Of a stretch of DNA of 64,000 nucleotides, positions 27,440 through 37,078 are shown in pieces (position 1 is the first letter of the stretch; each line of letters starts with the position of its first letter). Both the position numbers and the translations under genes were made by a program. Origin of the DNA: Rhodoferax ferrireducens (GTDB lineage: Bacteria > Pseudomonadota > Gammaproteobacteria > Burkholderiales > Burkholderiaceae_C). The notes under the pieces were generated by a model. That model ran no database searches. It was not told the DNA's origin and was given only the letters and a program-made list of their open reading frames with translations. The DNA lies in the NCBI GenBank assembly GCA_002083775.1, contig MTEI01000007.1, positions 62,001 to 126,000 on the forward strand, read 5' to 3'.

Positions 27440-28762
27440 ATGAGAGCCTACCGCGCCGCCCTGTTGTATTTCAAGCCCGATGCTGATCCCCGCGACAGCG
27501 CGGTTTATCTGGATGACGGCCTGCTGGTGACAGGCCCCAACGCCCAAGGTACCCAAGTGGTGCAGGCCGTAGGACCGTACCGCGACGTGGCCGTGCGCTA
27601 CCCGCAGGTGCCGGTGCAGCATTTTCCAGGGCGCATCATCGCGCCGGGTTTTGTGGATTTACACAGCCACTACCCGCAAACCAATGTGATTGGTTCACCA
27701 GCCGATGGTCTGCTACCGTGGCTGGAGCATTACACCTTTCCAGAAGAAAAATGCTTCTCAGCCCCCGATTACTGCGCGCAGGCAGCTGCATTTTTCATAG
27801 CGGAAATGCTGCGTAACGGCGTGACCACCATGCTGACGTTTGCCACCTCACACCCGGCTTCGGTGCAGGCTTTGTTTGCCGAGGCGCAAAAACAGCGCTT
27901 GCGGCTGATCACCGGTCTGTGCCTGATGGACCGGCACGCGCCACCTGATCTGCTGAACCAGCCGTCCGCGCCGGGTGGCAGCGACGCTACCGAACGAAGC
28001 CTGATCGACTCAGAAACTTTGCTACAGACATGGCATGGCGTGGACCGCTTGGGCTACGCCATCACGCCGCGTTTTGCGCCCACCAGTTCAGACGCGCAGT
28101 TGCGTGGTGCAGGGGACCTGGCGACGCGTTACCCGGATGCCTGGATCCAGTCGCATGTGGCGGAAAACCATGAGGGGATCGCCTGGGCACGGGATCTGTT
28201 TCCGGCCTCAGACAGTTACCTGTCGACGTATGGTGACTTTGGCCTGTTGCGCCAGCGTGCCATTTATGCGCACTGCATCCACTTTGACGATGCTGACAGA
28301 GCGCTGATGCGTGACAGTGGTGCCGCTGCCGCGGTCTGTCCCACCAGCAACCTGTTTCTGGGCAGTGGTTTTTTTGACTATGTTGAGGCCGATCGGGTCG
28401 GGTTTCAGTACGGTCTGGCCAACGATGTGGGCGGTGGCACCAGCTTCAGCCCGTTTCACACCATGCTGGCGGCTTACTACGTGGGGCGGGAGGGGCAGAC
28501 CAAGCCCGGTGTGTCGCTGTCGCCGCAGCATGTGTGGTGGCAGCACACGGCGGGCGCGGCGCAGGCACTGGGTCTGGCGGGTGTGGTGGGCAACCTGCAG
28601 CCAGGTTGCGAGGCTGACTTGGTGGTGCTCAACCCGCAAGCCACGCCGCTACTGGCGCGTCGCACCGCGCAGGCGGCCAGCTTGGACGAATTGCTGTTCG
28701 CGATGGTTGTGCTGGGGGATGACCGGCTGGTGGAAAAGACCGTGATTTCACAAGCCTTTTAG
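27440..28762 (+). CDS. guaD: Guanine deaminase
   Basis: The 440-residue amidohydrolase converts guanine to xanthine and ammonia. It has the metal motif GFVDLHSHYPQTNVIG (His 75 and 77), the guanine-deaminase-specific LEHYTFPEEKCF, GVTTMLTFATSHPAS, QSHVAENHEGIAWA, YAHCIHFDDAD, PTSNLFLGSG and NDVGGGTSFSPF. The length fits the family. The ATG at 27440 opens the conserved region directly. The stop codon TAG is the first part of a dispersed repeat. The product xanthine is the substrate of XdhAB. Confidence 0.92.
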   Translation: MRAYRAALLYFKPDADPRDSAVYLDDGLLVTGPNAQGTQVVQAVGPYRDVAVRYPQVPVQHFPGRIIAPGFVDLHSHYPQTNVIGSPADGLLPWLEHYTFPEEKCFSAPDYCAQAAAFFIAEMLRNGVTTMLTFATSHPASVQALFAEAQKQRLRLITGLCLMDRHAPPDLLNQPSAPGGSDATERSLIDSETLLQTWHGVDRLGYAITPRFAPTSSDAQLRGAGDLATRYPDAWIQSHVAENHEGIAWARDLFPASDSYLSTYGDFGLLRQRAIYAHCIHFDDADRALMRDSGAAAAVCPTSNLFLGSGFFDYVEADRVGFQYGLANDVGGGTSFSPFHTMLAAYYVGREGQTKPGVSLSPQHVWWQHTAGAAQALGLAGVVGNLQPGCEADLVVLNPQATPLLARRTAQAASLDELLFAMVVLGDDRLVEKTVISQAF

Positions 28763-28799
28763 GCCTCTAGCCCTTTTGCAGGAAGGGCTGATAGCTACT
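28762..28799. repeat. Dispersed palindromic repeat, intergenic copy 4
   Basis: GGCCTCTAGCCCTTTTGCAG, then GAAGGGCTGATAGCTACT, directly abuts guaD. Its shared flank AAGCCTTTTAG supplies the last codons and the stop of guaD, and the same flank precedes the copy after livF. Confidence 0.8.
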
Positions 28800-28955
28800 C
28801 TTTCCATAGTGAGTTGTGGCGACTCGGTGGGCCGGTGTTCTGCCGTCAAGAGGCAGTTTGGTGCGGGCCGGTGTGCCTGAGACCTTGTTTTCTGCCCTCT
28901 GTGGCTGGTGTTGCTGCCTGCTTACAATCCGCCATCCCTCCAGGAGCCAAACTTC

Positions 28956-29531
28956 ATGAGCATCAAAAGCGACAGATGGATCCGCCGCATGGCAGAGCAG
29001 TACGGCATGATCGAGCCCTTTGAGCCGGGCCAGATCCGCCAGGACGCAGGCGGCAACAAGATCGTTAGCTACGGCACCAGCAGCTACGGCTACGACATCC
29101 GCTGCGCACCTGAATTCAAGGTGTTCACCAATATCCACAGTACGGTGGTGGACCCGAAAAACTTTGACGAAAAGAGCTTTGTCGATTTCAACGACGAGGT
29201 CTGCATCATCCCGCCCAACAGCTTTGCGCTGGCTCGCACCATGGAGTACTTTCGTATTCCGCGCAATGTGCTGACCATCTGTCTGGGTAAAAGCACCTAC
29301 GCGCGCTGCGGCATCATCGTCAACGTGACGCCGTTTGAGCCTGAGTGGGAAGGGTACGTGACGCTGGAGTTCTCCAACACCACGCCGCTGCCTGCCAAAA
29401 TTTACGCTGGTGAAGGTTGTGCGCAAGTTCTGTTCTTTGAGAGCGACAAGGACGACGTGTGCGAAACCAGCTACAAAGACCGCGGCGGCAAGTACCAGGG
29501 CCAGCGCGGCGTGACGCTGCCCAAAGCCTGA
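28956..29531 (+). CDS. dcd: dCTP deaminase
   Basis: The 191-residue enzyme makes dUTP from dCTP for thymidylate synthesis. It begins [20 protein letters not shown] and has [47 protein letters not shown] and [20 protein letters not shown] with the catalytic Glu, plus [16 protein letters not shown] 28956 lies after CAGGAGCCAA, a good ribosome-binding site, and is preferred to the upstream frame at 28908. A TACAAT promoter-like hexamer lies about 30 bases upstream. ypfJ follows after 16 bases. Confidence 0.95.
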   Translation: MSIKSDRWIRRMAEQYGMIEPFEPGQIRQDAGGNKIVSYGTSSYGYDIRCAPEFKVFTNIHSTVVDPKNFDEKSFVDFNDEVCIIPPNSFALARTMEYFRIPRNVLTICLGKSTYARCGIIVNVTPFEPEWEGYVTLEFSNTTPLPAKIYAGEGCAQVLFFESDKDDVCETSYKDRGGKYQGQRGVTLPKA

Positions 29532-29547
29532 ATCAGAGCGCATACTC

Positions 29548-30414
29548 ATGAAATGGGAAGGTAACCGCCAGTCAGACAACGTGGAAGACCGCCGCAGTGG
29601 CGGAGGTTCGTCGGGCGGCGGGGGTCGCAAGATCGGTATTGGTTCTGTCGTTATCGCGCTGGTTGCGTCGTATTTTCTCGGTGTCAACCCGATGACGGTG
29701 CTCAACATATTGAGCGGTGGCGAGCCCGCGACGCAGGTCTCGTCTGCGCCTGCCCAAAGACCACCGGCCGATGACCGCATGGCCAGTTTTGTATCGACTG
29801 TGCTTGCGGACACCGAAGATGTCTGGAAAGACGTCTTCACCCAGGCGGGTGGCACCTACCAGGAACCCAAACTCATCCTGTTTCGTGGCAGCACGTCCAC
29901 GGCCTGTGGTGCGGGGCAGGCGGCCATGGGCCCGTTTTATTGCCCGGCAGACCGCAAGGTTTACATTGACCTGGGTTTTTACGAAACCCTGCAAAACCGC
30001 CTGGGCGCCCCCGGCGACTTTGCCCAAGCCTATGTGATTGCCCATGAGGTCGGTCACCATGTGCAAAACCTGCTCGGCATCAGCGACAAGATGGCGCAGA
30101 TGCGTGGGCGGGTCAGCGAGGTGGAATACAACGCCCTGAGCGTGCGCCTGGAGTTGCAAGCCGATTGTTTTGCCGGTGTCTGGGCCAACCACGCGCAGGC
30201 CTCGCGCCAGTTGCTCGAAGCGGGCGATGTGGAAGAAGCCATGAACGCGGCGGCCAAAATTGGTGACGACGCGCTGCAGCGCGCCGGTGGCGGCCAGGTG
30301 GTGCCTGACAGCTTCACCCACGGCAGCAGCGCCCAGCGCCAACGCTGGTTTGACATCGGCCTGAAAAACGGCAGCGTCAAGCGCTGCGACACCTTCGCCA
30401 CGCGCCAACTTTGA
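29548..30414 (+). CDS. ypfJ: Neutral zinc metallopeptidase, YpfJ family
   Basis: The 288-residue protein starts MKWEGNRQSDNVEDRRSG, has a Gly/Ser-rich linker and one membrane helix (IGSVVIALVASYFLG), followed by a periplasmic peptidase-like domain. The zinc motif is HEVGHHVQNLLG at about residues 166-177. The family hallmark ACGAGQAAMGPFYCPADRKV is present, as are LELQADCFAGVWAN and the C-terminal FTHGSSAQRQRWFDIG. The substrate of the family is not known. It follows dcd closely, but a functional link is not evident. Confidence 0.88.
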   Translation: MKWEGNRQSDNVEDRRSGGGSSGGGGRKIGIGSVVIALVASYFLGVNPMTVLNILSGGEPATQVSSAPAQRPPADDRMASFVSTVLADTEDVWKDVFTQAGGTYQEPKLILFRGSTSTACGAGQAAMGPFYCPADRKVYIDLGFYETLQNRLGAPGDFAQAYVIAHEVGHHVQNLLGISDKMAQMRGRVSEVEYNALSVRLELQADCFAGVWANHAQASRQLLEAGDVEEAMNAAAKIGDDALQRAGGGQVVPDSFTHGSSAQRQRWFDIGLKNGSVKRCDTFATRQL

Positions 30415-30496
30415 TGCTTGGGCGATAATGCAGGTTTGCTCCAGCTCTTGGGGCTGCACCAGCTATCGGATGGGTAGCAACTGAAACTGGCTCTGC

Positions 30497-31987
30497 ATGA
30501 CCGACCTGACCTCTGATATTTCCAATGTTTTGACCGCCGACACCCTGCCTATGGCCTTTGCCCAACTGCAGTTGTCGGACCCGCTGGCCCGCGCCGTGAG
30601 TGAGATGGGCTACGAAACCATGACCCCGATCCAGGCCCAGGCGATTCCTGTGGTGCTGCAGGGGCGGGATGTGATGGGTGCCGCGCAAACTGGCACCGGC
30701 AAGACCGCCGCGTTTGCCTTGCCGCTGCTGCAGCGCATGCTCAAACATGAAAACGCCTCGACTTCACCCGCACGCCATCCGGTGCGCGCCTTGGTGCTGT
30801 TGCCCACGCGTGAACTGGCTGACCAGGTCGCCGAGCAAGTGCGCCTGTATGGCAAATACACCAACCTGCGCAGCACGGTGGTGTTTGGCGGCATCGACAT
30901 GAAGCCGCAGACGGCTGAACTGAAAAAAGGCGTTGAAGTCTTGGTGGCCACCCCTGGGCGGCTGCTGGACCACATTGAAGCCAAAAACTGCGTGCTCAAC
31001 CAGGTGGAGTATGTGGTGCTGGACGAAGCCGACCGCATGCTGGACATCGGCTTTCTTCCCGACCTTCAGCGCATCCTGAGCTTTTTGCCCAAGCAGCGCA
31101 CCACTTTGCTGTTCTCAGCCACCTTCTCGCCGGAAATCAAGCGCCTGGCCAACAGCTACCTGCAAGACCCGGTGACGATTGAAGTGGCGCGCTCGAATGC
31201 CACTGCCTCCACCGTGGAACAACATTTCTACAGCGTCAGTGACGATGACAAGCGCCACGCCCTGCACCAAATCTTGCGCCAGCGCGAGCTGAAGCAAGCC
31301 TTTGTGTTTGTCAACAGCAAACTCGGCTGCGCCCGCCTGGCCCGCTCATTGGAGCGCGAGGGCCTGAAAACCACCGCGCTGCACGGTGACAAAAGCCAGG
31401 ACGAGCGCCTGAAAGCGCTGGAGTCGTTCAAGAGTGGCGAGGTGGATTTGCTGGTGTGTACCGATGTGGCGGCGCGCGGGCTGGACATCAAGGACGTGCC
31501 AGCGGTATTCAACTTTGACATTCCGTTCCATGCCGAAGACTATGTGCACCGCATTGGCCGCACCGGGCGTGCCGGTCAGTCGGGTCTGGCGTTGACGTTT
31601 GTCTCGAAGAGCGACATGCGTCTGGTGGCAGAGATAGAGAAACTGCTGAAGACGAAGATTGACCTGGAACCCATCGAGTTCGAAGAAGACTTGCCCGACA
31701 TCCGCAAGCAAGGCCACATCAACGATGGTCGGCGCATGTACAAGCAGGAAAGTGAGTTTGCACGTGAGGAGTTTGCGCCACGGCCGCCACGCGAGCAGCG
31801 CAGTGACTACAAACCGCGCACCCGTTCAGTGCCTGCTGACCCATTTTTCGACAAACCTTACGAGCCCTCGCTGCCACCCGAGGCAGCACCTTCCTGGGAA
31901 GCAGCGGCGGTGCGGCCTGGTGTGCGCGCTATTTCGGGCAACATCCGGCCCAAACGCAAGGTGGCGGCGCTGTTCGCACCTGTGTAA
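30497..31987 (+). CDS. rhlE: DEAD-box RNA helicase, RhlE type
   Basis: The 496-residue helicase has the Q motif AMAFAQLQ...MTPIQAQAIP near the N-terminus, Walker A AQTGTGKTAAFALPL, PTRELADQV, the DEAD box in VLDEADRMLDIGFLPD (about residue 175), SATF, and the C-terminal domain with VNSKLGCARLARSLE, DVAARGLDIKDV and HRIGRTGRAG. The last 110 residues form a basic, disordered tail. Such helicases remodel rRNA and degradosome RNA. The tail length and order of motifs fit RhlE better than DbpA or SrmB. It converges with apaH, 8 bases apart. Confidence 0.88.
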   Translation: MTDLTSDISNVLTADTLPMAFAQLQLSDPLARAVSEMGYETMTPIQAQAIPVVLQGRDVMGAAQTGTGKTAAFALPLLQRMLKHENASTSPARHPVRALVLLPTRELADQVAEQVRLYGKYTNLRSTVVFGGIDMKPQTAELKKGVEVLVATPGRLLDHIEAKNCVLNQVEYVVLDEADRMLDIGFLPDLQRILSFLPKQRTTLLFSATFSPEIKRLANSYLQDPVTIEVARSNATASTVEQHFYSVSDDDKRHALHQILRQRELKQAFVFVNSKLGCARLARSLEREGLKTTALHGDKSQDERLKALESFKSGEVDLLVCTDVAARGLDIKDVPAVFNFDIPFHAEDYVHRIGRTGRAGQSGLALTFVSKSDMRLVAEIEKLLKTKIDLEPIEFEEDLPDIRKQGHINDGRRMYKQESEFAREEFAPRPPREQRSDYKPRTRSVPADPFFDKPYEPSLPPEAAPSWEAAAVRPGVRAISGNIRPKRKVAALFAPV

Positions 31988-31995
31988 AAAGTGCG

Positions 31996-32847
31996 TTAGC
32001 TGCCCGGCTTTTGCGCTTGTGGGCAGCGTACCTGAATCAATTCGGGCGTGTTTTGACCCGGGCCCTGGCGCAACTTGAGTGCGCTCAGTGAGCCGCCCCA
32101 CACACAGCCGGTGTCCAGCGCAAGCACATCGGGCCGGTCCAGCCAGCCCAAGGTGGACCAGTGGCCGAAAGCGACACGCACATCCGCACTTTGACGCCCC
32201 GGCACGTCAAACCACGGCAAGTAGCCCGGGGGGGCGGCATCAGCCCCGTCTGACACCGAAAACTCCATCTCGCCAGCAGGTGTGCAAAAGCGCAAGCGCG
32301 TCAAGGCGTTGACGATGACGCGCAGGCGGTCCACACCGGTCAGATGGTCGTGCCAGCCAGCGGGTGCATTGCCATACATCTGATGCAAAAACTCAGGTAG
32401 ATCCGGGCTGCGCAAAACCACCTCGACCTCTCGGGCCAATGCAACTGTTTTTGTAGCGCTCCATCCAGGCAGAACGCCGGCGTGGACCAGTAAATACTTG
32501 ACATTCTGGTGCGGCAGCAGGATCGCCATGCGCTGCTGGCGCAGCCAATCCAGCATGGCCGGACGGTCGGGCGCGTTCAGCACTTGGGCCAGGGTGTCCT
32601 TGCGGCTCGGCTTGCGTGCGCCGTGGGCTGTTGCCAGCAGGTGCAAGTCATGGTTGCCAAGAAGGCATTGCGCGGCCTGGCCATAGCGCATCAGTCGCCG
32701 CAGCACGCCCGCAGAGTCCGGCCCACGGTTGACCAGGTCGCCCAGTAAAAAAAGTGTGTCACGGCTGGGTGAAAAGGAAATCACGTCCAGCAGGTTTTGC
32801 AGAGCCCCGTCGCAGCCCTGCACGTCGCCAATCAGGTAAAGTGCCAT
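31996..32847 (-). CDS. apaH: Bis(5'-nucleosyl)-tetraphosphatase (symmetrical)
   Basis: The 283-residue metallophosphatase cleaves Ap4A to two ADP. It begins MALYLIGDVQGCDGALQNLL and has the metal-site motifs GDVQG, FLLGDLVNRGPDSAG and LLGNHDLHLLA, then VHAGVLPGWS and FGHWSTLG. ATG 32847 is chosen; the open frame runs to 33033 but that part is the shadow of the CBS-protein gene on the other strand. The starts of this gene and the 32872 gene are 24 bases apart and divergent. Confidence 0.93.
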   Translation of the reverse strand: MALYLIGDVQGCDGALQNLLDVISFSPSRDTLFLLGDLVNRGPDSAGVLRRLMRYGQAAQCLLGNHDLHLLATAHGARKPSRKDTLAQVLNAPDRPAMLDWLRQQRMAILLPHQNVKYLLVHAGVLPGWSATKTVALAREVEVVLRSPDLPEFLHQMYGNAPAGWHDHLTGVDRLRVIVNALTRLRFCTPAGEMEFSVSDGADAAPPGYLPWFDVPGRQSADVRVAFGHWSTLGWLDRPDVLALDTGCVWGGSLSALKLRQGPGQNTPELIQVRCPQAQKPGS

Positions 32848-32871
32848 GATGTTGATTGTCGCGTGCCCTGC

Positions 32872-34170
32872 ATGGAATTTTTGCTGATTGTTTTTTTGAC
32901 GCTGCTCAATGGCGTGTTCGCCATGTCCGAGCTGGCACTGGCGGCCAGTCGCAAGTCCCGGCTGACGGCCATGGCCGAGGATGGCGACAAGGGCGCGCAG
33001 GCCTCGCTCAAGCTGCTGGACAATCCCAACCAATTTTTGTCAACGGTGCAGGTCGGCATCACCTCCATTGGGGTGCTCAACGGCATTGTGGGGGAGGCCG
33101 CATTCAGCGACGGGTTGGCCCACTGGCTGCAGGGCTTGGGTGTTGCCGAGCAAGCGGCAGCGCTGTCGGCCACCGCCCTGGTGGTGACGATCATCACCTT
33201 TACCACCATCATCTTTGGCGAACTGGTGCCCAAGCGCATTGGCCAGCTCTACCCCGAACCGGTGTCGCGGTGGGTGGCACGGCCCATGTTGTGGTTGGCC
33301 CGGGCGGCTGGCCCGTTTGTCAAATTGTTGTCGGGTACCACCGCGGCAGTCTTGCAACTATTGCGCATCGACACCACGGCATCACGCGCCATGACCGAAG
33401 AAGAAATCACCGCCAGCCTGGAAGAAGGGGTAGACGCGGGTGTGATTGAAGAGCATGAGCATCAGATGGTGCAAAACGTCTTTAGCCTGGATGATCGCCC
33501 GCTCACGTCTCTGATGGTGCCCAGTGCCGAGGTGGACTGGCTCGACGCGAGCATGACGGTTGGCCAGAGTTTGCAAAAGGTGGGTTCTGACGGTGCGCAA
33601 AGAGCGCACTCCTGGTACCCGGTGTGCCGTGGTTCTTTGGATGATGTCATTGGCAAGATCAGTGTGGCGCGGTTACTGGAACTCGGGGCGCAAAGTCCCG
33701 GCACCCTGGCAGATTTCGTGACGGTGGCCGTGTTTGTGCCTGAGACGCTCAGCGGCATGGAGTTGCTGGAGCAGTTTCGCGCCAAGGTGGGGCGTCTGGT
33801 GCTGGTGGTGGACGAATATGGCGTGGTGCAGGGGCTGTTGACGCCCTACGATTTGCTGGAGGCTATCACGGGTGAATTGCAGCCAGGCTTGCAGACCGAC
33901 GCCTGGGCCACTCGGCGCGATGATGGCAGCTGGCTGCTGGATGGCATGATGCCCATCAATGAACTCAAGGCCCGGCTTGATATCGATGAACTACCCGCCG
34001 AAGACCGTGGGCGTTACAACACATTGGCCGGCCTGCTGATGGCCGTGAGTGGCCACTTGCCGGTGACGGGTGAGCAAATTGTTTGCGAGAACTGGCTGTT
34101 TGAGGTAATCGACCTGGACGGCAAGCGCATTGACAAGGTGCTGGCCAGCCAGGTCAAGCCAGAACTTTAG
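32872..34170 (+). CDS. CNNM/CorC-like CBS-domain membrane protein (hemolysin C family)
   Basis: The 432-residue protein starts MEFLLIVFLTLLNGVFAMSE and has four membrane helices of the DUF21/CNNM domain (residues 1-190), including SLKLLDNPNQFLSTVQVGIT and TIIFGELVPKRIGQLYPE. Two CBS domains follow (VFSLDDRPLTSLMVPSAEVD and LVVDEYGVVQGLLTPYDLLE), then a CorC/HlyC transporter-associated domain. Homologues act in magnesium or cobalt efflux; the hemolysin label is historical. ATG 32872 is chosen, since the upstream frame overlaps apaH. Confidence 0.85.
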   Translation: MEFLLIVFLTLLNGVFAMSELALAASRKSRLTAMAEDGDKGAQASLKLLDNPNQFLSTVQVGITSIGVLNGIVGEAAFSDGLAHWLQGLGVAEQAAALSATALVVTIITFTTIIFGELVPKRIGQLYPEPVSRWVARPMLWLARAAGPFVKLLSGTTAAVLQLLRIDTTASRAMTEEEITASLEEGVDAGVIEEHEHQMVQNVFSLDDRPLTSLMVPSAEVDWLDASMTVGQSLQKVGSDGAQRAHSWYPVCRGSLDDVIGKISVARLLELGAQSPGTLADFVTVAVFVPETLSGMELLEQFRAKVGRLVLVVDEYGVVQGLLTPYDLLEAITGELQPGLQTDAWATRRDDGSWLLDGMMPINELKARLDIDELPAEDRGRYNTLAGLLMAVSGHLPVTGEQIVCENWLFEVIDLDGKRIDKVLASQVKPEL

Positions 34171-34188
34171 CAACTGCTGGATGTTGCC

Positions 34189-34959
34189 TCAAGCGCGCCC
34201 CGCCAGACGGTAGGCCAGCAGGCCCAGTAGTTCATGCAGGGCCAGACGCCATCTCTTGACGCCCTGATCCATCGAATACTGCGTCCATGGCGTTGCCAAT
34301 CCGCTGCGAAAGTCCACCGGGTAGGCCGTCACGTTCCAGCCCGCGCGCTCAAAAGCTGCCATGGCACGTGGCATGTGGTAGGCCGAGGTCATCAGCAGCC
34401 AGGGCTTGGTGGCATCCACACCCGGAACTTGTCTGCTCAGCACAGCGTTTTCAAAGGTGGTGCGCGAACCAGACTCCAAGAGCAGTTTCTCAGGTGCCAA
34501 ACCCTGGGCGACAAAAAATTGTCTGGCACGCTCGGCTTCCGACGGCCCCGCGCCAAACAGTTCACCTTCACCGCCAGTAAAAAGCACCTTCAGGTGCGGC
34601 TGCTGGCGCAGCAGCGGTGCCACTTCCGTCAGGCGCTCTGCAGCGTCATTGAGTGCACTTTGTCCAGGGTTTGTCCAGATGTAAGCTGACTCCAGGGCGC
34701 CGCCCAGCACGATCACGCCTGCTTGCGTGGTCCAGTGATGACCCGGTTCGCGGGCTGGGTATTCGCTTTCAAGATAGCGTATTGCCACATTGGGCAAAGG
34801 TTCCCAGCCGAGCAGCAGCAACAGTCCTAGCGCAGCAGTGTTCGTTTTCAGTGCCCAGCGGGGCTGCGTCTTGAGCAGCCATACCCCTGCCAGTAGCAGC
34901 AAGGCCACCCATGCCAAGGGCTGAGTCAAAAATGATAGGAGTTTGGAAAGTAAAAACAT
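34189..34959 (-). CDS. YdcF family protein (DUF218), membrane anchored
   Basis: The 256-residue protein has two N-terminal membrane helices (FLLSKLLSFLTQPLAWVALL and AALGLLLLLGWEPLP). The DUF218 fold follows, with VIVLGGALESAYIW, LFTGGEGELFG, LLESGSRTTFENAVLSRQ and LLMTSAYHMPRAMAAFERAG. The family includes SanA/ElyC, linked to envelope or peptidoglycan processes, but the biochemical role is not settled. ATG 34959 is preferred to a start 8 codons upstream because it opens directly into the first hydrophobic segment. Confidence 0.82.
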   Translation of the reverse strand: MFLLSKLLSFLTQPLAWVALLLLAGVWLLKTQPRWALKTNTAALGLLLLLGWEPLPNVAIRYLESEYPAREPGHHWTTQAGVIVLGGALESAYIWTNPGQSALNDAAERLTEVAPLLRQQPHLKVLFTGGEGELFGAGPSEAERARQFFVAQGLAPEKLLLESGSRTTFENAVLSRQVPGVDATKPWLLMTSAYHMPRAMAAFERAGWNVTAYPVDFRSGLATPWTQYSMDQGVKRWRLALHELLGLLAYRLAGRA

Positions 34960-35158
34960 GCAGTGCGTTGAAGAAAGCGTCAAAATCGCGCCACCTCAGT
35001 GTGGCTGATCCATGTCAAACAATCTTTAATAAAAAATTCATAATTAGAGTGCAGGGATATACTGCAGCGCAGCAAAATTTCGGCCAGGGTTGTTCTGAGA
35101 CTTTGGTCCTTTCGTGATTTGAAGCCGTGTCAGATCAAGCAATGAAACGGGAACAGTG

Positions 35159-36712
35159 ATGACGATATCCATAGAAGCCATGAACACCTTGCGCAACCGG
35201 CGCGAGAAGATTATCCAGAATGTCAGCCCAGAGAAGCTTGCGGCCTTACACGCCAAAGGCATGCTGTCAGCCCGGGAGCGGGTCAACACCCTGTTCCTCG
35301 AGGGCTCGTTTCAGGAACTCGGTATGCATGCGCACCACAACGCCGTTTCCTTTGGCATGGCAGGGCGTGAATTGCCGACAGACGGCGTGATCACTGGCAC
35401 CGGTTATGTCGGCAACATGCAAGTGGCTGCTTTCAGCCAGGACTTTCAGGTCCTGGCGGGCACCATGGGCAAGATGCAGGCCCGCAAGATCGTGCGTCTG
35501 ATGCGTCACGCCCTGCGTGTGGGTGTGCCCATGGTGGCCTTCAAAGACTCGGGTGGTGCCCGCATTCAGGAAGGCGTTGACGCCTTGTCTGGCTACGGTG
35601 ACGTTTTTTATTACAACGTCATGTTGTCTGGCGTGGTGCCGCAAATCGCTGTGGTGCTGGGCCCGTGCGCGGGTGGAGCGGCCTATTCCCCGGCGCTGAT
35701 GGATTTTGTGATCATGGCGCGGCACAACGCCTACATGTTCCTGACTGGCCCCGAGGTCATCAAGGCCGTGACCGGGCGCACCACCACCATGGACGAAGTG
35801 GGCAGCGCTGAAATGCATGCGTCTGTCAGCGGCAACGTGCACTTCATTGCCGAAGACGACCAGCACGCTATTGCGCTGGTGAAGAATTTGCTGACATATT
35901 TGCCTTCCAACAACACCGAAGACCCGCCGCACGATTTGTCAGTGCCGATTGACGAGATGGTTGACGAGGGCATGAAGGACGTGATTCCCGCGAGTTCCTC
36001 GGAACCGCTGGACGTCCATGCGGTCATTCGACGCTTGTTGGATAGGGGTGAATTGCTGGAGGTGCATGCCAATTTCGCTCGCAACGCCATCGTTGGTTTT
36101 GGCCGAATTTCTGGCGCAGTGGTCGGCATGGTGGCCAACAACCCGATGGTCAAAGCCGGGGCGCTGGACATGGACGCGGCCGACAAGATCGCCCGCTTTG
36201 TGCGTACCTGTAACGTGTTCAACATTCCTTTGGTGACGCTCGTGGATGTGCCCGGCTTCCTGCCAGGCGTTGAAGAAGAGCGGGGTGGCATCATTCGCCA
36301 TGGCGCCAAAATGCTGCACGCCTTCGCCTCTGCCACAGTGCCCAAAATGACGGTGATTTTGCGCAAGTCTTATGGCGGGTCTTACCTGGCCATGTGCAGC
36401 CAGGAAATGCGTGCCGACATGGTTTACGCCTGGCCAACGGCCGAAATTGCGGTCATGGGCGCCGAGGCGGCGGTCAAAATCCTGTATCGCAAGGAAATCA
36501 AGGAAGCGACCGATGCCAAGGCCAAGGCTGCTGAGCTGGCCCAAAGCTATCGTGACGAATTTGCCTCGCCTTATGCAGCTGCCTCCAACTTTTACATCAC
36601 CGATGTGATCGACCCGGCAGACACACGCTGGACACTCGCATTGGCACTGCGAAAGACGCTGGGCAAACGTGAGTTGCGTCCTGGTAAGAAGCACGGCAAT
36701 ATGCCGCTTTAG
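35159..36712 (+). CDS. Carboxyltransferase subunit of a sodium-pump decarboxylase (MmdA-like)
   Basis: The 517-residue protein belongs to the acyl-CoA carboxyltransferase (crotonase-like) family. It has GTMGKMQARKIVRLMRHALR, the oxyanion-hole segments KDSGGARIQEGVDALSGYG and VLGPCAGGAAYSPALMDF, then ITLVDVPGFLPGVEEE-like and GGSYLAMCSQEMRADMVYAW. It moves CO2 from an acyl-CoA to biotin. The three following genes (OadG-like, biotin carrier, OadB-like) show that it belongs to a membrane Na+-translocating decarboxylase; methylmalonyl-CoA is the usual substrate, glutaconyl- or malonyl-CoA cannot be excluded. ATG 35159 follows GGGAACAGTG. Confidence 0.88.
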   Translation: MTISIEAMNTLRNRREKIIQNVSPEKLAALHAKGMLSARERVNTLFLEGSFQELGMHAHHNAVSFGMAGRELPTDGVITGTGYVGNMQVAAFSQDFQVLAGTMGKMQARKIVRLMRHALRVGVPMVAFKDSGGARIQEGVDALSGYGDVFYYNVMLSGVVPQIAVVLGPCAGGAAYSPALMDFVIMARHNAYMFLTGPEVIKAVTGRTTTMDEVGSAEMHASVSGNVHFIAEDDQHAIALVKNLLTYLPSNNTEDPPHDLSVPIDEMVDEGMKDVIPASSSEPLDVHAVIRRLLDRGELLEVHANFARNAIVGFGRISGAVVGMVANNPMVKAGALDMDAADKIARFVRTCNVFNIPLVTLVDVPGFLPGVEEERGGIIRHGAKMLHAFASATVPKMTVILRKSYGGSYLAMCSQEMRADMVYAWPTAEIAVMGAEAAVKILYRKEIKEATDAKAKAAELAQSYRDEFASPYAAASNFYITDVIDPADTRWTLALALRKTLGKRELRPGKKHGNMPL

Positions 36713-36737
36713 CCGATCACCAGGGAAGCTCTTCACG

Positions 36738-37064
36738 ATGAACCAACCCATTCTTTTTTCGTTGCAGGTTTATGGCATCTCTATTGTGATTGCCATGTTG
36801 GTGGCTGTCCTGATCAAGCTCATGGTGCTCGTCACCGGGCGGCTTGAGCATGGTGCCGCTGCCAAAGCGGTGCCGCAGGGTGAAGTTTGCCCTGTAGCCT
36901 TTGGCATCCCGGATGAAGATGTGGTGGCGCTGAGTGCGGCTATTTTTGCTGTCATTGGTCCGCACCACATTTTGCATATCTCGCCCACCAGCCGCGCTTG
37001 GTCCAGCCAGGGGCGGTCGGCGCAGCACACGTCACACGCCGGATTCCAACGGCCCCCTCACTGA
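36738..37064 (+). CDS. OadG-like gamma/delta subunit of sodium-pump decarboxylase
   Basis: The 108-residue protein has one N-terminal membrane helix (VYGISIVIAMLVAVLIKLMV) and a short hydrophilic tail ending SHAGFQRPPH. This is the architecture of the OadG/MmdD assembly subunit, which holds the carboxyltransferase at the membrane. Family sequence conservation is low, so the call relies mainly on position between carboxyltransferase and biotin-carrier genes. ATG 36738 lies 25 bases after the upstream stop; the gap to the biotin-carrier gene is 14 bases. Confidence 0.75.
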   Translation: MNQPILFSLQVYGISIVIAMLVAVLIKLMVLVTGRLEHGAAAKAVPQGEVCPVAFGIPDEDVVALSAAIFAVIGPHHILHISPTSRAWSSQGRSAQHTSHAGFQRPPH

Positions 37065-37078
37065 TACAGGAACCTACC